From contig NW_003314264.1 in assembly GCF_000143415.4 (NCBI RefSeq), positions 4,091,229 to 4,155,228 on the forward strand: a DNA stretch of 64,000 nucleotides, in the 5' to 3' direction. Below, piece by piece: positions 54,931 to 64,000 of the stretch (the stretch's first letter is position 1; every line of letters starts with the position of its first letter). Position numbers and translations under genes: made by a program. The DNA comes from Selaginella moellendorffii. Lineage: Eukaryota; Streptophyta; Lycopodiopsida; Selaginellales; Selaginellaceae. The notes under the pieces are model-generated. The model saw only the letters and a program-made list of their open reading frames with translations, made no database searches and had not been told where the DNA came from.

Positions 54931-55245
54931 ATGCAACCGAGGCTCCTCCTCACGACACTTTTTTCCCTTTGGCCACTATTGCTTCTGCCACTGTGCTACT
55001 GGAGGAGAAGACTGCAACGAAGTGTGGGCTGCCTGCGGCGTCACAGCTATAGAAGGGATTATCCGAGAGGCGGGAATCTTGAGCTGCAGCTGGGAAAAAG
55101 AGATATTCAGCATTTTTACATTAGTTTTCGCTCGGATTGTCCTGCGTACTTGGAGAATCCAGCTACCGGAATGCCATCAGAATCAGAAGAAATGTTTTTA
55201 AACGACTGGGTGGAGCGGTGCCGTGCTGCCGCGGGGACAAAATAG
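54931..55245 (+). CDS. Hypothetical single-pass membrane protein
   Basis: A 104-residue intronless ORF with a good start context (CACCATGC). N-terminal hydrophobic segment LLLTTLFSLWPLLLLPLCYW is followed by a strongly basic stretch (RRRLQRS...RRHSYRRDYPR) and an acidic C-terminus ending WVERCRAAAGTK. That is a signal-anchor topology. No family was recognised. A minus-strand ORF starting at 54932 overlaps the same start region, so one of the two may be chance. It lies between membrin and NPH3 on the same strand. Confidence 0.35.
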   Translation: MQPRLLLTTLFSLWPLLLLPLCYWRRRLQRSVGCLRRHSYRRDYPRGGNLELQLGKRDIQHFYISFRSDCPAYLENPATGMPSESEEMFLNDWVERCRAAAGTK

Positions 55246-55643
55246 TTCATAGCAGGTTGGCAGTACAAAAACAAGGGGACAATAGGAGGAGGAATGGCTA
55301 CTCGGGTGACGATCGGGAAGCTTGTCCTTGAGCGGGGATTCCTTTTACCAATCGCTTTCAACGGGACACTCCACAGTTTGGTCCATCCCTTGCTCCTCCG
55401 TTATCCGGCTCCGTTTATGCAGTGAGGAGTGCTGCTGCTCGAGCTATGTATGGAAACTGGCCTCTTCCACCGCCACAGGTTTTGCTGCTCGCTGGCCTCC
55501 ATCGCTACTTAGCTGCTGTGCTGCGTCGTCGGCACTCCCGACAGCCTTTTCGATTGCTCAAGGCTTCCAGACATGCCCGCTGGTGATTTCAGGACATCAG
55601 ATCGAGAAGCTCGGATGCAGTAGTGGACAGGCAGTGAAGCAGA
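55246..55643. other. Intergenic; NPH3 5' UTR
   Basis: About 400 bp with overlapping ORFs on both strands but no recognisable protein. It probably holds the NPH3 promoter and leader. Confidence 0.4.
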
Positions 55644-57993
55644 ATGAACGACGATCGGTCTACAAGCTCCGAGGATGGAGACAAGCTTGCGGGGAAATTC
55701 AGACGGGTTTCTTCCTCGGACTTGGAGTTCCGGGCCAACGGGAAGAGCAATGTTCATAGGCTATACAAGCAGGAGCAGGACAAGTCGAAGCAGATGAAAT
55801 TGGGAAGCAAGGTTGATGGCTTTGAGAGGCAAGGACAAGCATGGTACGTATTTTCTGGCTCTCAGTTTTGCATCGCTTGGATAGAATGAAGCCGCATAGC
55901 CACACATAAATTCGGAAAGAAACTTTGCCATAATAATTGCCGGGTGCCTGGTTTCTGATAGTTCCTTGCATTGATCTAGACCGTATTCATACTCGTTTCC
56001 CTGATAATTTTGCTATGCATTTCACCAGGTTTGTGGCTACGGAGCTACAGAGCGACCTGGTGGTACAAGTAGATGATCTTAAATTTCATCTTCACAAGGT
56101 AAGCAGTAAAGAAAGAAAGCCGAGAATTGTGAGCTTACTTGTTGTTTTTGTAGTTTCCTCTTCTGTCCCGGAGCGGTCGTCTGAACCGGCTAGTGTTTGA
56201 GTCCCGAGACACTGAAAAGGACCATATTGATCTTACTGGGATACCAGGAGGCCCGGACTCTTTTGAACTTGCGGCCAAGTTCTGCTATGGAATGGCGATT
56301 GACCTCACGGCAGCCAATGTAGCAGGACTGAGATGCGCCGCAGAGTACCTGGAAATGACTGAAGACCTTGAGGAGGGGAATCTTATCTCGAAAACCGAGG
56401 CGTTTCTGAGCTTTATGGTACTGGGGTCGTGGAAGGATTCTCTTACAGTGCTCAAGTGCTGCGAAAAACTTTCACCTTGGAGTGAAAACCTCCAGCTGGT
56501 CCGCCGCTGCAGTGAATCAATTGCGTGGAAGGCCTGCACAGATACGAGAGGCATCAACTGGTCCACCATCGGAAAGGAGTCCTCGAGCAGGAAGAGCGAC
56601 AGTCCAGAGTCGAACGAGATGAGAAGCTCGGAGGATTCCAAGAGTGTTCCGGCGGACTGGTGGTTTGAGGACCTGCTGACGCTCTCAGTCGACCATTTTC
56701 TCAAGGTGATCGCTGCTATCAAGGTGAAAGGCATGAGGTCCGATTTACTTGGAGCCGTGGTTACGTCTTACGTGCTAAAGTGGGTGCCGGGGTTGTCGAG
56801 AGACACTGGCTATTTCAACGCCGAGAACAACATACACATGACAGCCTCCACAGGACAGGACGATTTTACAGTGCTCCAGAACAAGACTCAGAAGCTGCTC
56901 GAGAACATCGTGGGAATTCTTCCGCTCCAGCAAGACACGGTCTCGTGTAGCTTTTTGCTCCGGCTGCTCCGGATCGCAAACATGCACGGGACGAGCACCG
57001 CGTGCCGGGCGGAGCTGGAGAAGCGTGTTGGCATGCAACTGGAGAACGCCTCTCTCGCCGACTTGCTCGTCCCGTCCTTCCTCCACACTTGCGAGACACT
57101 CTACGACGTGGATCTCATGCAAAGGCTGCTGCAGTACTTTTTGCTCCAAGAGCAAGTAACTCAGGCCAGCCCTTCGACTCTGGAGCAGCAGCTGGGCTTC
57201 GATGGAGCCATGAGAAGTGCCAAAGTTAAAGTGGCAAAGCTACTTGACGGCTACCTCTCAGAAGTGGCACGAGATCAGAACCTCCCTCTGGCAAAGTTCC
57301 AGGCGCTCGTGGAAGCTTTTCCAGATTCAGTCCGCACTAGTGACGATGGACTGTACAAGGCGATCGACACTTACCTCAAGGTTTTCTTTTTCACGAGTAT
57401 TTTCGGTTTAACAACCAAACTTCTTCCTGTTTTTACAGGTTCATCCAGGCTTGACCGAACTCGAGCGCAAGCGACTCTGTCGCGGGATGGACTGCCAGAG
57501 GCTTTCGTCGGATGCGTGCTTGCACGCTTCACAAAACGAACGCCTCCCACTCAGAGTTGTGGTCCAGGTGCTGTTTAGCGAACAAGTGAAGCTTAAGAAC
57601 GCTCTAAGCCCCGTGTTTGGGAAGGACATGGACGGGTGGGACAATCCGCAGCAGGGCGATGGCTTCCATCCTCTCGTCAGCGATAGCTGGGCACAGGAAC
57701 TGAAGGCGGTGAAAGCCGATTTGGAGCAAGTGAAAGAGAAGCTTGCCGAGTTCCAAAGCGAGTACTCGCTCGTGAGGCAGCAGCTCCAGAAATTACTTGG
57801 GCCAAAGGAGAAAAACCAGCATTCGTCTTCGTCCTCTTCGTGGAGTATGGGGTGGAAGAAGCTGAGACGAGCCTCCAACTTGTTCCACAAGGACGGCATG
57901 GATGATCCAGAGCAGCGGCCAAGCTACGTCGTGCAAAAGGACGCCATTGACAACGTAGCCAAGCCTCGACTTCGTAGGAACTCCCTTTCGTAA
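55644..57993 (+). CDS. NPH3/RPT2-family BTB protein (phototropism signalling)
   Basis: Four exons (55644-55843, 56029-56098, 56154-57380, 57439-57993) give 683 residues. The BTB domain (about residues 68-175) reads [32 protein letters not shown], then [20 protein letters not shown]. The NPH3 domain (about 230-530) reads [20 protein letters not shown] and [10 protein letters not shown], with [16 protein letters not shown] and the Y-bearing [17 protein letters not shown] coiled coil (about 575-620) and a Ser-rich tail end in RLRRNSLS. These proteins are CUL3 adaptors that work with phototropin at the plasma membrane. The terminal RxS resembles the phosphorylated 14-3-3 site that controls NPH3 localisation. 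The gene appears intact. Confidence 0.94.
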
Positions 57994-59167
57994 AGAGACA
58001 ACAACTTGTTTTTTCGAGGAAAAGAAGCACCTCATGGAAGCAATTAGCCAGCTATAAATTTTAAAACTTCAGGGAAACTGGAGTCGATCTTTTAAACTTA
58101 AAATGCAATATCATTTAATGGCTTTAAACTTCAGTGGCATTTAACGTTTTCAGATTATTCTTAAACACATTATTATTATAATGAAAAAAAAACCAATCAA
58201 CCTGTCCTGAATGCTTAAGGATATGTATTTTGATAACCACACTACTTTAATATAAAGATAAATTTAAAAAAACATTATTAAAATTTATATAATATTAATT
58301 TTATAATCATTTTATAAAAATACAAACATAAATTGATCTCTAAAAAAAACTATTCAAAGACCAAATCACAATATTATAATTATAATATAATATTAAAATT
58401 TAATTAATTTGAATTTAAAAATTTAACATTTATTAAGTTTTCTAATCTATAAACCATTTTAGTTTATTTTTATATATATGAAACTTATATATAAATATAA
58501 TAAAACCCTCTCATTTAGAGATTGTAAAGCTTTTAAGTAATAAAAAGGAAAGTTATGTTTTATAAAACATTAAAATTGCGAAATAAAATTTCTTCTAAAA
58601 GTTTTTTGCAATTAAAATTTTTAATAACATATTCAATTGCAATAATAATGAATTAAATATTACACACAAATTTTGTATAGTACAATTTGAACAAATTTTT
58701 AAATAAAATTTAATATTAACTCTAGATTCATATTTAATGAGTTATTGAATTTACACAAGATTCATCATTATGCATTCTAGATTTAATAAAAATATATTGT
58801 AATACATGAATTTTTTCATATTTTGAAGGTAGTTAACTATTTTAAAGATCTATTATTAATCATGAATTCCTCATCATTCAATATATTTATACCTATATAT
58901 TTAAATACTAAACTTAATTAACAATAAATAAAATTAATTATTAATTAAAAATATCATTTAAAATAAAAACTACTTCTCTAAATTGTACAATAACTTAGCT
59001 AATTAAATCATAAATTTAACTATTTTAAATTATAAGCTAATTTCACTGATAAGTATTAGACTTAAAAGTTTTAAAAGATAATATACCAAAAAGTACAATA
59101 AAAGTTCTTATAAAATTTCTATTTTACTTTCAATTATTTACTTCCTTGATTAGAAATAATGTTATTT

Positions 59168-59203
<36 letters not shown>

Positions 59204-60828
59204 ATCATGAAATTTATAAAAACTCATAAAACTAGGAAATAACACCATATAAGATATTTTTTAATATGATTTAATCCTATATATCAACCGGTATCATCAT
59301 CACTCAAGTTGGTGCATGTCGCCTCTCTTTTAATTTGGTTATCAAATAATGGGAAAAAATCCCATAATAAATTACTTTCAAATATGTGTGAGTTTATAAG
59401 TAATTTGAGGAAATAAAATGAAAAATCATATTAAAAGTGCTAAAATTCCTATACAAAATAATTGACTTAAAAGTGTAAAAGTAGAGTATTTTAGTGGATG
59501 CAAACATTTGCCACATAATATAAAACCTCTTAAAGGGTTTGCCACGTGGCATACCACAAAAAAAATAGAAACAAAGGAAAGATGCTCAAATTAGCTATTG
59601 CACTTGTAAATAAATTCCTTTAAAAAATAAAAATTTATAGGTTTTCCATCTTTTTGTAAGATCTTTATTAATATTTTTCTGATAGAGTTTTAAGATGCAA
59701 ATTTCATTATATTAATTACTCTCTCACTTAGCTAAAATTTCATAAGAAAATAAAAAAATGAATAGAATTATTAGCAAAACATTGCCAATAAAGGAAAATG
59801 GAAGAATCGTGATAAGCTAAAATGAAAAGAAGTTCAAAGATATTGATTAATCTAATGTTAAATTACAAATGGCATGCGAAATGATAAAGAATTCACAGAA
59901 AATCAATAAGAAAGACAAATCTCTCTTTAAATTAGTTTGTATAAAAAAATTTTTAAAATTTATATGTGATTTAAATAAAATATATATTTTATTTTTATAC
60001 AAATGAAATATCATAAAAATTGACACTCTAGAATATGATGAATAAATGCCAAAACTATTAATTTTAAGAAAGACTAAAATTTTATTAATATTAAATTTTG
60101 ATAGATTTTATAATTAATTATAATATTAAATATTTGATTTGAGCATTAAAAAATATTTCTTCATAATTTGCAATTTAGATCTATACTTGTGTATCACTCT
60201 CTCTCACACATACAAATGGACTATTAAAACAATAAAAAATCTTTAAAACTTGAATTAGGTGGTGTGGGATGAAAGAAAATATATACCTAATAAGAAAAAT
60301 ACACAAATAATAAAAAAGAATATTGTCAAAAATTTTACTTTTTCAAGATGTTACAATAGTAATATTGTGTGTAATAACATGAGTTAATAGAGAGGACACC
60401 ATCTTGAGAATGGCTCACATGTGCAACATAGTAGAAGTTAATTAAATATAGAGACTTATTATCAATCCTCTAAAAAACCTTTTGAATCTATCTATTAAAC
60501 TTGATTGTTTTTATTTCTAGTACTATAATTCATTTTGTATGTCATAAGCTCATTATCAAGAGAAGGGGAGACAACAAAACTACTAAAATAGTAAACAATA
60601 GAGAGAAAAATATTAAACACTCTTAGTATAAAATCCTTAAAACTTTACCTTTATAGGAGAAACTAATTTGGTCCTATGTATGTAGTAGATTTTGAGTTTA
60701 AATCTTATGAGTAAAATGTTTGGTATTTAATTTCCAAACATGGCTATTAATAGTGAATATATTCCTAACAAATACAAAGAGATGGAAAATATATGATATA
60801 ATTGTAAGAAATCAACTCACTGAAGTGT
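57994..60828. other. AT-rich intergenic DNA
   Basis: 2.8 kb of extremely AT-rich sequence with many stops in all frames and no ORF over about 60 codons. A TA dinucleotide run occurs at about 59177-59200. It is probably decayed repeat DNA next to the gypsy element; nothing else is visible. Confidence 0.6.
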
Positions 60829-61351
60829 TGTAAGCTAACGGATCTCCGAAAGCACAACTAAAATGATAAGGAGTTCATCAGATGAGACTGACTCCAAGAC
60901 CAAGTTTTAGACCAAATCTGAGATCGAGTCTGAAACTGAGTTTAAGACCGAGTTCAAGACCGAGTTTGAGATCCGAGTTTGGGTTCGAGACTGGTCTGAG
61001 ACCGAGTCTGAGGTCGGATCTGAAATTGAGTCCAAAGTCGAGTCCAAGATCGAGTTTGAGACTGAGTCTGAATATTAATATAGGTCGTGGGGTGAAAGCT
61101 CAAAGCGTGTGTCTCCTAAAAGGGGGTGGGAGGGGCTGTAGGGTTCCAAAAGTATAGCAGAGATAGTGAGGTGGATAGATGGTTAATGTTCTATTGCTCA
61201 TATAGTGAGTTGTTGATACCAAGTAGAACCAAGTAGGGGTTCGTATAATAGGCAAGAACCTTAGCGAGGGAACTTAACTAAGGCCAAGGTCGTGGTGGTC
61301 AGATAGATGAAATAAACTAATAAATTGGAAAGGAAAAATTTATGGCTTACA
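60829..61351 (+). repeat. 5' LTR of the right-edge gypsy element
   Basis: Begins TGTAAGC and ends GCTTACA, a perfect 7-bp inverted terminus of the TG...CA type, with the primer-binding site three bases further on. Length is 523 bp. It contains the minisatellite listed below. The partner LTR is not in the window. Confidence 0.65.
60882..61075 (+). repeat. Minisatellite of 12- to 18-bp units in the LTR
   Basis: Imperfect tandem units built on GAGTCTGAGACC / GAGTTCAAGACC. One frame encodes a pseudo-repeat of Arg-Pro-Ser-Leu type, but it starts and ends inside the LTR and is not considered a gene. Confidence 0.8.
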
Positions 61352-61354
61352 ATT

Positions 61355-61367
61355 TGGTATCAAAGCC
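61355..61367 (+). other. Primer-binding site of the gypsy element
   Basis: TGGTATCAAAGCC differs by one base from the initiator-Met tRNA complement TGGTATCAGAGC(C). It lies three bases after the LTR end. Confidence 0.8.
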
Positions 61368-62558
61368 TTTTCCTCAATTTTAGCGAAGGATAGAGGTGGA
61401 GATGGCTAAGGTAGGGTATAAGAGAACTAAGGCGGAGATGGAACCTCCTTCAGAGTTGGAGCCTTTAGTCGAATAAAAAGTTATAGATAAGGAATCCTTG
61501 CACGAGGAAGACTCCAATGAGGAATCTTCTAAACAGGAGTTTGATGGAAAGGTTCGGTCATCCTAGGCTTGATTGGATGTTCTAAAAGGACAATTAGCAC
61601 AAAACAATGCCCTGCTTAAGACCTTCGTACGTAAGTTAAAGCATGACAAGAAGTGGAAGAAAAAGCAAAAGACTGCAGAGATTGACAATGTAAAAGGCGT
61701 GGACATTTTGGTGGGGAATGAGGCGGAATCAAACAAGGTCAAATAAACCAAAGTGAAATTAGTCCCTCATGTGGTTCCCAAGTACAAACCAAAGCCCCCT
61801 TCTCTATATCGTAAAACCAATCCTCTACCACCTTGTAATCGTTCAATTCCTTGAAGACCAATTGAATTATCAAGCAAGAATGATAGGCCTCATAAGGATA
61901 TGTAACTTGTAGTTAGGCACTTTGAGGTAGAATGGTCAAATTACTTCTGAGCATTGCAGTTACCGAGCTCGGAGAAGGTCCTATGTGCAAAACCATACTT
62001 GGCAGATAATGCTAAGTCTTGGTCGAGAACAATAGATGCCAACGAAGGACTAATGTCCACTTAAAAAATGATGAAAGTGAGGATCCATACAACTTATGTT
62101 CTGCCAAATCCTACTTTACACCTAAGGGATGAGATGAGCATGCTAAAGCAAGTGGGAACCATTCAAGAGTATGTGAATGCGTTCATGGCAGGATCTTTAT
62201 CACGAACATGGGCGACATGGATGCATTCCATGCCTTCATATCAGGCTTGCAAACTTGGGTTCGAGGCGAGGTGATACGTTAGAACCTGACTAACTACAAG
62301 GAAACATTGGATGCAGCTATCAAAGTGCATTTCAATGATAACTTGCAAAAGGGGAACACAACGGGGTTGGGGTCCACATTTAACAAAGGGGCCAAACCAA
62401 AGAGGACATATAGCAAAGGGAAATTCAAGAAGAGTTTCTCTAAGAATGAGTTTTCAAAGTTTCGGAAAAGCAGATTCAGTGGCTAACGAACAAGTACTTG
62501 GGGGAGTCAAGCGAAAAGGGACAAACCTATTGATAAGAAGGTTAAGTTTGCTAGTAGC

Positions 62559-62640
62559 ATGGGAAATAACATATGCTTTAATTGCAGTGAAGTGGGACAC
62601 TTTTTGAGGCAATGTCCCTACCCAAAGAAGGCTAGAGTCA
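62559..62640 (+). pseudogene. Gypsy gag zinc knuckle
   Basis: Reads NNICFNCSEVGHFLRQCPYP, a complete C-x2-C-x4-H-x4-C nucleocapsid knuckle. The upstream gag core (62068-62274, with IQEYVNAFMAG) is in a different frame, showing frameshift decay. Confidence 0.8.
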
Positions 62641-63449
62641 ATATAGCCATTAAATCGGGTGAAATCTAAATTGAGGTATGTGATTTAGTCCCTAGCTTAA
62701 ATTTATTCATTATACGAACAACTTTGGTAGAGAGTCATTCACGACAACTATTAGCCCTCCAAGGGAAGCTTGAAAGTAGCTTTGTTAAGATCCTTATTAG
62801 CACGGGTGTTTGGGATAATTTTGTGGTTGTAGATATAGTTTGGCAAACTGGACTAACAGTGCAGTAGCTGGGTGAGTCAAGGACTATAGAGTTTGTTTAA
62901 GGTAATCAAAGCACCGATGAAGTACTTCGACAAGCAAGAATCGAAGTAGGGACATGGAAAGTAGATATGGATTTCTCCATGTTGGACATGGCGGGATTTT
63001 ATGTGATCTTCAGGATGGATTGGTTTAATTGGTTTGTGGTAGCTCTGCATGGATAAAGTAGGAACCTTGTGGTATTGGCAAATGCCCGAGAAGAATGATC
63101 CAGGGTGGAAGCTCAGGATTTAAAGGTAAGGCAAAGTAAAGCCAAAGACTCTTGCTTGAACTTGGTATCCACTAAAGGACAACTCACTAAAGGAACCAAG
63201 GCAACATTTTTATGCTTACTCTCAATGAGGAATAACAAAAAGACAAGAACAGAAGAAATACCTTTAGTGATTTAGCGGGCATTGGATCAATTTTGAGATA
63301 TCATGCAAGAAGAGTTACCAATGGAGTTACCCCCCGCACGACCGATAAAACATAAAATCGAGTTGGTTGAGGGTGCTAAGGCAGTGGTTCATCCCCTTTA
63401 TCGGTTGAACGAAAAGGAACTTGAGGAGCTCAAATACTAACTTGAAGAG

Positions 63450-63965
63450 TTGATGGAAAAAAGGTATGTTAGGTTGAGCAAGTCGCCATATGGTGCACCA
63501 GTGTTATTTGTGAAAAAGAAAGATGGCTCTATATACATGTGCATAGACTATCAGTTGCTCAATAAGTATACAAAGAAGAATAAATACATTTTACCAAGGA
63601 TTAAGGACCTATTTGATAGGTTAGGGAACGCAAAATACTTCTCGGGGATTGACCTAAGATCAAGATACTACCAGATCCGGCTAGTAAAGGAAGATGACTA
63701 GAAGACAATCTATCAAACAAGATATAGAAGTTTTAAATTTCTAGTGATGCCCTTTGGGTTGTACAATGCATCAGTGACGTTCTTGATGTTTATGAATTAC
63801 ATTTTTGTACCCTATCTAGATCATTTCGTAGTTATCTACATTAACAACATTTTGATCTATAGTGAGACGCTAGAGGAGTATGCTGAACACTTGATGAAGG
63901 TGTTTAAGAAACTAAGGGAACATCTACTATATGCTAAAGAGAGCAAATGTAACTTTACTCAATAA
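63450..63965 (+). pseudogene. Gypsy reverse transcriptase
   Basis: Reads [40 protein letters not shown], then after a stop MPFGLYNASVTF and YINNILIYSETLEEYAEHL. The catalytic Y-x-D-D box has become YINN, both Asp codons changed by G-to-A, so the enzyme is dead. Confidence 0.88.
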
Positions 63966-64000
63966 GAGGTAAATTTTTTCAAATATGTGGTGGGTAAAGA

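Larger units (their letters stand above)
60829..64000 (+). mobile_element. Ty3/gypsy retrotransposon, decayed, cut by the window edge
   Basis: A 5' LTR (60829-61351) is followed by a primer-binding site (61355-61367), gag with a CCHC knuckle, a protease region and reverse transcriptase on the plus strand. Gag-to-RT order without an intervening integrase marks gypsy. Frames are broken by stops (e.g. 63699, 63963), and the polymerase box is mutated. RNase H, integrase and the 3' LTR are outside the window. Confidence 0.85.

Noticed and set aside
55322-55759. Plus-strand ORF of 145 codons overlapping the NPH3 start
   Set aside because: Different frame from the NPH3 first exon, begins with a non-ATG codon and shows no family features.
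60882-61157. ORF of 91 codons with Arg-Pro-Ser-Leu repeats
   Set aside because: Simply the translation of the LTR minisatellite; its ends lie within the LTR.
61563-61751. Minus-strand ORF in the right-edge gypsy element
   Set aside because: Antisense to the decayed gag region.

Overview
This window is nuclear DNA from a land plant. The gene content (plastid-targeted ferrochelatase, LCAA/Ycf54, FtsHi, an NPH3 photoreceptor partner, MYB-CC factors, PLS-type PPR proteins), very short introns (mostly 50-100 bp), tight gene spacing, abundant GATCGATC runs and a full-length DYW-type PPR gene fit the lycophyte Selaginella (S. moellendorffii-like) best. That assignment is by recognition, not by a search. 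No rRNA, tRNA or CRISPR array was seen.

Layout. 1-9.2 kb is gene-dense: the 5' end of ferrochelatase (-), a STMP1-like mitochondrial microprotein (+), a small secreted protein (-), an S40 senescence regulator (+), an 18-exon NADP-malic enzyme (+) and a secreted leucine-rich-repeat protein (+). 9.2-14.6 kb is AT-rich and holds a decayed copy of the LRR gene, a pair of inverted degenerate repeats and a truncated 2-oxoglutarate dioxygenase copy. An intact five-exon dioxygenase follows (14.8-16.0 kb, -). 16.2-26.5 kb is a retrotransposon block: a Ty3/gypsy element (-), a more decayed head-to-head relative (+) and a Ty1/copia element (-) that lacks its 3' end and carries a small internal inversion in its reverse transcriptase. 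27-57.9 kb is again gene-dense: two PPR genes, three GARP/MYB-CC transcription factors, an unnamed plastid membrane protein, LCAA, a serine-rich protein, a two-gene family of unfamiliar small secreted hydrophobic proteins plus a broken third copy, a RanBP2 zinc-finger protein, FtsHi4-like, bL20, membrin and NPH3. 58-60.8 kb is AT-rich and gene-poor. 60.8-64 kb is a decayed Ty3/gypsy element (+) whose 5' LTR contains a minisatellite and whose 3' part lies outside the window.

Connections. Ferrochelatase, LCAA/Ycf54 (Mg-protoporphyrin cyclase) and FtsHi4 all serve plastid biogenesis and tetrapyrrole metabolism, but they are scattered rather than clustered. The most striking regulatory signal is two dense clusters of GNATATNC, the P1BS site bound by PHR1-type MYB-CC factors: eight sites just upstream of a MYB-CC gene and five upstream of NADP-malic enzyme, suggesting phosphate-starvation control with possible autoregulation. 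Several gene pairs are packed very tightly: divergent FtsHi4/bL20 with 72 bp between start codons, divergent PPR/LCAA with 123 bp, and a convergent pair whose stop codons share one CTAG.
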